DNA of 11,778 bases from Lachnospiraceae bacterium (lineage in GTDB: Bacteria; Bacillota; Clostridia; Lachnospirales; Lachnospiraceae): positions 1-11,778 of the forward strand of contig JAKSRN010000036.1 of the NCBI GenBank assembly GCA_024403585.1, written 5' to 3'. Numbering within the stretch: the stretch's first letter is position 1; each line of letters starts with the position of its first letter. Below are positions 7,665 to 11,778 of the stretch, piece by piece. The notes beneath the pieces were generated by a model. The model was not told the DNA's origin and made no database searches. It saw nothing but the letters and a program-made list of their open reading frames with translations. Both the position numbers and the translations under genes were made by a program.

Positions 7665-8597
7665 ATGCTTGCATTTCGCGATAAACTGAAAAATATCTAT
7701 GCAGAGAATGATCTGTATATTCTGCCGGTCATTAAATATGCAGTTGCGCTGTTTACCTTTATCAGCATTAATCAGATCCTTGGCTATATGGAGCCTTTGA
7801 ATAATATGATCCTGGTACTGGTACTGTCTGCCTTCTGTGCAATTTTTCCATGGAATACCATTCCTTTGATCGGTGTGATCATGGTGATCCTTCATTGCTT
7901 CGGACTGGGACTGGAAGTGGGTGCCTGTGCAGCTGTCCTGTATCTGATCCTGCTGATCTTTTATTTCCGTTTTGTACCGGGAGACGGTCTGGCCCTTACC
8001 CTTACAACAGCAACCTGCGGAGCAGGTTTTCCGGGAATTGTGCCGATCGGTCTTGGCTTAATGAGAGGTCCTGTTTCTGCGCTTACAGCAGTATGCAGTA
8101 CGATCGCATGGGTGTTTATCACAGTAGTGAAAGAGGTTGCTGTGCCGATGAAATTCGCATCTGACAGTTCTATGCTGGATGTGGTCAGAGCGGTCATTGA
8201 AGGGATGCTGAATAATAAGATGCTGCTGGTCAATGTGGTGACATGTGCGGCAGTGGTTCTGATCGTCAGTCTGATCAGAAGCTCCGGAATCTCCTGGTCC
8301 TGGGAGATCGCAATTGTTGTCGGTGCCATCGCCCAGATCGGTCTTACCCTGGCGCTGGGCAATATCCTTGAGCAGAAACCGGATATGGTGTCTCTGCTGG
8401 CCGGAACAGGGGTAGCAGCTCTGATCTCCTTTATTCTTGCTTTCTTTGTTTACAATGTTGATTACAAGGGAGCGGAACATTATCAGTTTGAGGATGATGA
8501 GTTTGTATATTATGTAAAAGCGATTCCGAAAAACAGATCTTCTGTAGCAGATCCGGCCGAGAAGGCTTATACAGAAGAGGAGGAATACGAAGAGTGA
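7665..8597 (+). CDS. Polytopic membrane protein of unknown function upstream of cdaA
   Basis: I do not recognise this 310-aa protein. It has a short charged N-terminus, then about eight or nine hydrophobic segments (roughly 22-41, 46-65, 67-85, 88-107, 115-136, 140-158, 185-205, 213-235, 243-265), and ends with an acidic, probably cytoplasmic tail of about 45 residues rich in E and D. A glycine/proline-rich stretch around 120-135 (TCGAGFPGIVPIGLG) resembles the broken helices seen in many transporters, but I find no signature of a named family and no ATP-binding cassette. The ATG at 7665 has AGGAGGG at 7652-7658 with 6-base spacing, overlapping the end of the preceding gene. cdaA begins 32 bases downstream. 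The context suggests a link to c-di-AMP or envelope and osmotic control; transport or sensing are both possible and unproven. Confidence 0.88.
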   Translation: MLAFRDKLKNIYAENDLYILPVIKYAVALFTFISINQILGYMEPLNNMILVLVLSAFCAIFPWNTIPLIGVIMVILHCFGLGLEVGACAAVLYLILLIFYFRFVPGDGLALTLTTATCGAGFPGIVPIGLGLMRGPVSALTAVCSTIAWVFITVVKEVAVPMKFASDSSMLDVVRAVIEGMLNNKMLLVNVVTCAAVVLIVSLIRSSGISWSWEIAIVVGAIAQIGLTLALGNILEQKPDMVSLLAGTGVAALISFILAFFVYNVDYKGAEHYQFEDDEFVYYVKAIPKNRSSVADPAEKAYTEEEEYEE

Positions 8598-8629
8598 TCT
8601 GCGATTAGCAGACTGGAAGGGAGACAGGT

Positions 8630-9493
8630 ATGGATGCAGCATTGACCTGGATCAGACTTCATATCATATCATGGCTGACACCGCCAAAGCAGATAGAGGT
8701 CATGGATCTGGTTCAGATTATAATAATTGCATTTTTTGTATATCGATTGATCATATGGCTGAAGAATTCCAGGGCATATACGCTCCTGAGAGGTATCCTG
8801 CTGATCATTGGATTCGTGATCATGGCTAACGTCCTTCATCTGGATGTAATCATGTGGCTTTTGGGCAATGTAGGTGTGGTGGCACTTATGGCGGTTGTTA
8901 TCGTATTTCAGCCGGAGCTACGAAAGTTCCTTGAACAGATGGGCCGAAAGCGCTGGTTCAATTCACTGCTGGTTTTCGGTGGAAAATCGGAAGAGGAACG
9001 GATCCGTTTCAGTGATCATACCATCAATGAACTGGTTCGTGCCTGTTTTGAGATGGGCGAAGTAAAGACAGGTGCATTGATCGTTCTGGAACAGGATGTA
9101 GCCCTGACGGAATTTGAAAATACCGGAATTGAGGTAGACGGTATGCTTTCCGGTTCTTTGCTGATCAATATTTTTGAGAAGAATACACCGCTCCATGACG
9201 GTGCGGTTATTGTGAGGGGCAATCGAGTGGTTGCAGCTACCTGCTATCTGCCCCTGACAGATAATATGGGCCTTAGCAAAAGCCTGGGTACCAGACACAG
9301 GGCTGCACTGGGTATCAGTGAAGTCAGTGATTCTCTGACAATTGTTGTTTCCGAAGAGACCGGAAAGGTTTCTTATGCGGTGGACGGCTCCCTGACAGCC
9401 GGCGTGAGTCCTACAGAGCTGAAAGAACAGCTCTATGCGATCCAGCGTCCGTACGAGAGTCGACACAGATGGAAGAGAAAGGAAAAAAAGTAA
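8630..9493 (+). CDS. cdaA: Diadenylate cyclase CdaA
   Basis: CdaA (DacA, YbbP) is the membrane-bound enzyme that condenses two ATP into c-di-AMP, which in Firmicutes controls potassium and osmolyte transport and wall homeostasis. The 287-aa protein has three hydrophobic segments in its first ~100 residues and then the DAC catalytic domain. The catalytic motifs are intact: LHDGA at 188-192 (D190-G191-A192) and GTRHRA at 220-225 (R222-H223-R224). The FQPELRKFLEQMGR linker after the last helix is also typical. The ATG at 8630 follows GGAAGGGAGA at 8615-8624. The C-terminus is very basic and ends in E-K-K on a run of seven A (9483-9489) just before TAA. cdaR starts one base after the stop, the classic cdaA-cdaR arrangement. 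Confidence 0.97.
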   Translation: MDAALTWIRLHIISWLTPPKQIEVMDLVQIIIIAFFVYRLIIWLKNSRAYTLLRGILLIIGFVIMANVLHLDVIMWLLGNVGVVALMAVVIVFQPELRKFLEQMGRKRWFNSLLVFGGKSEEERIRFSDHTINELVRACFEMGEVKTGALIVLEQDVALTEFENTGIEVDGMLSGSLLINIFEKNTPLHDGAVIVRGNRVVAATCYLPLTDNMGLSKSLGTRHRAALGISEVSDSLTIVVSEETGKVSYAVDGSLTAGVSPTELKEQLYAIQRPYESRHRWKRKEKK

Positions 9494-9497
9494 CGTG
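9483..9497 (+). other. A7 tract with A AAA AAG heptamer at the cdaA/cdaR junction
   Basis: The last sense codons of cdaA are GAA AAA AAG, so the heptamer A AAA AAG at 9484-9490 sits in the zero-frame phase known for -1 ribosomal slippage (as in E. coli dnaX). The TAA follows directly, and the probable GTG start of cdaR is at 9495. A -1 slip would only add V-T before a TGA at 9496-9498. Loss of one A in DNA or transcript would instead put cdaA in frame with cdaR and read through without a stop. No stimulatory hairpin was evident. Confidence 0.35.
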
Positions 9498-10799
9498 AAT
9501 AGTGCACGATTCAGAAAATTGATACAGGGTCTTACGGATAACCTGGGCCTGAAGATCCTTTCTGCTGTGATTGCGATCGTCATCTGGTATCTGGTTGTCG
9601 GATACAATGATCCGATCGATACTGCGTCTTATACGGTTCATGTGGAAATAACCAATGAATCCTATATTGCGAACGGAAAGAGAACATTCACTGTTGGTGA
9701 AGACTATAGTAACGTAATTGTATATATCAGGACGAATCGATCTGTTCTGAAAAAACTCCAGGCTTCCAATGTGGTGGTCACCGCGGATCTTACGCAGATC
9801 GTTGAGCTGAACTCTGAGCCGGTATATGTACCGCTTCAGGTGAGCTGTGCCGGAGTCAGTCAGGAAAGTATTACTTTATCCAGGACAACAATCCCGATCT
9901 ATATTGAGGATATTGCCAGTCAGAAGTTTGCTGTGGTTGTGGATAAAGGGGACAGTGTTCCGGGACAGAACTTTGAGGTCGGTAAGATGGAAGCAGATAC
10001 AAAAACTGTTACGATCTCTGGACCGGAATCTCTGATCAACAGAATCGGAACCGTAAAAGCTACGATCGATGTAAGCGGAATGACAGAGGACAGAAAGGTA
10101 TCGTCTGTACTCACTCTGATCGATAAAGAACAGACGGAATTGCCAAAATCCGTATTCGATAGTCTGACCTTTGACGGTGGAATTCCGAATATCGGTGTAA
10201 CAGTTACTTTCTGGGAGAAAGTCAGCGGCATCAGGCTGGAGTCTGAATTCAGCGGTAAGGCTGCTGATGGTTACAGAGTTTCAAAAGTATCTGTAGTACC
10301 GGAAGAGATCACGGTAGTGGGTGACAAGGAAGCGTTGAAGATCCTTGCAGAGAATAAGAATACCATCACGATCCCAAGAGAGATGGTATATGCAGGGGAT
10401 GCCGATAAAGATCTGAATGTTTCGGTTGATATTACGGAGCTTCTTCCTCCGAACTGCCGTCTGGGAAGCAATATCAATGAGACTGCACAGGTAACTCTTT
10501 CCATCATGCCGATGGATAGTAAAGAGTATTCCATGGATGTGGATCAGATTGAACAGAGAGGGCTTTCTGACAATCTTACTGTTTCCTATGATCAGACAAA
10601 AGTTCCTATTCGTGTACAGAGAACCGATGGCACAAAAGAGGAGCTGAATGCCTCTGATATTGTTCTGAGCATGAACCTTACCGGAGCTACTGCGGGAGAA
10701 TATACGCTTCCTGTAGAGGTACAGCTTCCGGAAGGATATGAATTAGTCGAGAAAGTAAAACTGACGGTTCGACTGAAAGCTAAAGCAGAATCTTCTTAG
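9495..10799 (+). CDS. cdaR: CdaR, YbbR-repeat regulator of CdaA
   Basis: CdaR (YbbR) is a membrane-anchored extracytoplasmic protein that binds and modulates CdaA. From GTG 9495 the product is 434 aa: a short basic N-terminus with the NLGLKILS motif typical of this family, one membrane helix at about 20-37 ending in a tryptophan-containing segment, then a long beta-rich exported region. That region can be read as four YbbR-like repeats of roughly 85-95 residues (about 45-130, 132-218, 222-310 and 312-405, limits approximate). I preferred GTG 9495 over the upstream in-frame ATG 9435 because the extra 20 codons lie wholly inside the basic end of cdaA, add no family-like sequence and lack a good ribosome site. 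The purine-rich GAGAAAGGA ahead of the GTG is a usable though distant one. Close packing with cdaA suggests translational coupling. Confidence 0.93.
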   Translation: MNSARFRKLIQGLTDNLGLKILSAVIAIVIWYLVVGYNDPIDTASYTVHVEITNESYIANGKRTFTVGEDYSNVIVYIRTNRSVLKKLQASNVVVTADLTQIVELNSEPVYVPLQVSCAGVSQESITLSRTTIPIYIEDIASQKFAVVVDKGDSVPGQNFEVGKMEADTKTVTISGPESLINRIGTVKATIDVSGMTEDRKVSSVLTLIDKEQTELPKSVFDSLTFDGGIPNIGVTVTFWEKVSGIRLESEFSGKAADGYRVSKVSVVPEEITVVGDKEALKILAENKNTITIPREMVYAGDADKDLNVSVDITELLPPNCRLGSNINETAQVTLSIMPMDSKEYSMDVDQIEQRGLSDNLTVSYDQTKVPIRVQRTDGTKEELNASDIVLSMNLTGATAGEYTLPVEVQLPEGYELVEKVKLTVRLKAKAESS

Positions 10800-10845
10800 C
10801 GAGATTTTGGAATAGAAAACCTTTAACGTAAGAGAGGAAGGAATT

Positions 10846-11778
10846 ATGTTCAAGAAAATCAGAAAGTTGCTGGGCATTGCATGCATGGTGGTTTCACTTG
10901 TTGCAGGTTCGGCAGTTCCTGTTGCTGCAGAAGTGGATACTGCAGCAGGCAGTGGTACTTTTCCGGTAGAATCCGACAGCTGGCAGGGCTGGCCGCAGGC
11001 AGCTCCAAACCGTACAACGACAGCATGCCTCCTTGATCTGAATACCGGGGCGATCCTTTATGCAAAAGGAATGGATGTACAGCGTTTCCCGGCAAGTATC
11101 ACAAAGATCATGACAGCGCTGGTAGTTGCGGAAAGTGCAGATCTGAATGCACAGGTGACATTTACAGAGACGGGTCTGGCAGATGCTTACGGTGGAAGCT
11201 CCAATATTAATCCACAGCTTGGAGAAGTGTTTACGGTGGATCAGATGCTGCAGATGCTGCTTGTTAAGTCTGCGAATGATGTTGCAACACAGCTGGCAGA
11301 AGGAACCTTCGGTTCGGTGGAAGCATTTACCGAGAGAATGAACCAGAGAGCTGCAGAACTGGGATGTACCAACACCCATTTTACCAATGCTAGCGGTCTG
11401 GAGGATGATAATCATTATACCAGTTCACATGATATGGCTTTGATCATGCGTGCAGCAATCCAGCATGACCGGATCAGACAGATCATGAATGCACAGAGCA
11501 TCGAGATCCCTGCAACAAACTTAAGCGGACCACGTTACTATGAAACCCATCTTCAGATGCTGGTTCCGGGTAATCAGTATTATTATGAAGGCGCTATGGG
11601 TGGAAAAACCGGTTATACACCGATTTCCGGATGTACGCTGGTAATGTATGCAACCAGAGGGGACAGAACACTCATCGGTGTGATCATGGGCGGAGAGATC
11701 GACTCCAATCTGATCTGTGAGGATATGGCTGGTCTTCTTGATTATGGTTTTAATTCGTTTGCGTATACAGATATGACA
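10846..11778 (+). CDS. D-alanyl-D-alanine carboxypeptidase (peptidase S11, DacA/DacF type), 5' part
   Basis: This low-molecular-weight penicillin-binding protein removes the terminal D-Ala from peptidoglycan pentapeptides outside the membrane. The frame is open from ATG 10846 to the window end: 311 codons, no stop. A signal peptide is clear: basic MFKKIRK, a hydrophobic core to about residue 24, and a likely cleavage after VAA at 28. All three active-site motifs of the serine DD-peptidase fold are present: SITK at 84-87 (nucleophile S84, K87), SAN at 142-144 and KTG at 254-256. The WPQ linker before the catalytic domain is common in Clostridia. The ribosome site is GAGGAAGGA just upstream. 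The missing 3' part should encode the C-terminal beta domain and amphipathic anchor. It starts 46 bases after cdaR with no terminator between, so it is probably in the same transcript. I leave the symbol blank because the paralogue cannot be fixed. Confidence 0.95.
   Translation, partial: MFKKIRKLLGIACMVVSLVAGSAVPVAAEVDTAAGSGTFPVESDSWQGWPQAAPNRTTTACLLDLNTGAILYAKGMDVQRFPASITKIMTALVVAESADLNAQVTFTETGLADAYGGSSNINPQLGEVFTVDQMLQMLLVKSANDVATQLAEGTFGSVEAFTERMNQRAAELGCTNTHFTNASGLEDDNHYTSSHDMALIMRAAIQHDRIRQIMNAQSIEIPATNLSGPRYYETHLQMLVPGNQYYYEGAMGGKTGYTPISGCTLVMYATRGDRTLIGVIMGGEIDSNLICEDMAGLLDYGFNSFAYTDMT

Noticed and set aside
8598..8612. Small hairpin (TCTGC, 5-base loop, GCAGA) between the 310-aa gene and cdaA
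   Set aside because: Only a 5-bp stem without a T tract; too weak to call a terminator or a regulatory element.
8058..8642. Minus-strand open frame opposite the 310-aa membrane protein
   Set aside because: Cysteine-, histidine- and arginine-rich shadow composition; the + strand frame has an excellent ribosome site and a coherent membrane topology.
9435..9494. Upstream ATG start for cdaR overlapping cdaA
   Set aside because: In frame and open, but the extra 20 residues are a frame-shifted read of the cdaA tail, lack a good SD and do not resemble CdaR N-termini. GTG 9495 is preferred, though not proven.
10800..10845. Possible promoter or terminator in the gap before the carboxypeptidase gene
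   Set aside because: I saw no inverted repeat with a T tract and no paired -35/-10; only the ribosome site is convincing.

Overview
The window reads as the chromosome of a Gram-positive anaerobe of the class Clostridia, most likely a Lachnospiraceae gut bacterium. The reasons are the protein flavour (MreB, YbbR-repeat CdaR, and a D-Ala-D-Ala carboxypeptidase with a WPQ linker), moderate GC, strong Shine-Dalgarno sites, and the hemW-uvrA-mreB and recD2-comF order. The genus assignment is inference. All genes lie on the + strand and are tightly packed. I see no tRNA, rRNA, CRISPR array, insertion sequence, phage gene or attachment site.

Layout. (1) Positions 2-3997 hold the 3' end of hemW, a complete uvrA and a MreB/Mbl-type actin gene. 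Gaps are 14 and 19 bases, so they look like one transcript that ends at a hairpin terminator around 4007-4042. (2) Positions 4114-7149 hold recD2 (a RecD-like helicase) and comF (a ComFC-type phosphoribosyltransferase), separated by 3 bases. recD2 has an odd leader in which its ribosome-binding region can fold against an upstream C-rich stretch and also serves a four-codon ORF. (3) A promoter with an extended -10 at 7162-7189 opens a third unit that runs to the window edge: a 143-aa two-helix membrane protein, a 310-aa polytopic membrane protein, cdaA (diadenylate cyclase), cdaR (its YbbR-type membrane-anchored regulator) and the 5' part of a D-Ala-D-Ala carboxypeptidase gene (penicillin-binding protein, DacA/DacF type).

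How the genes fit together. The first two units combine DNA repair and DNA processing (UvrA, RecD2, ComF) with a cell-shape filament protein. The third is a cell-envelope and second-messenger unit: CdaA makes c-di-AMP, CdaR modulates it, and the carboxypeptidase trims peptidoglycan stem peptides. The two unrecognised membrane proteins lie directly upstream of cdaA behind the only clear promoter and are the best candidates for something undescribed: possible partners, transporters or sensors of the c-di-AMP module. That is inference from gene order only. Most of the window is ordinary housekeeping sequence.
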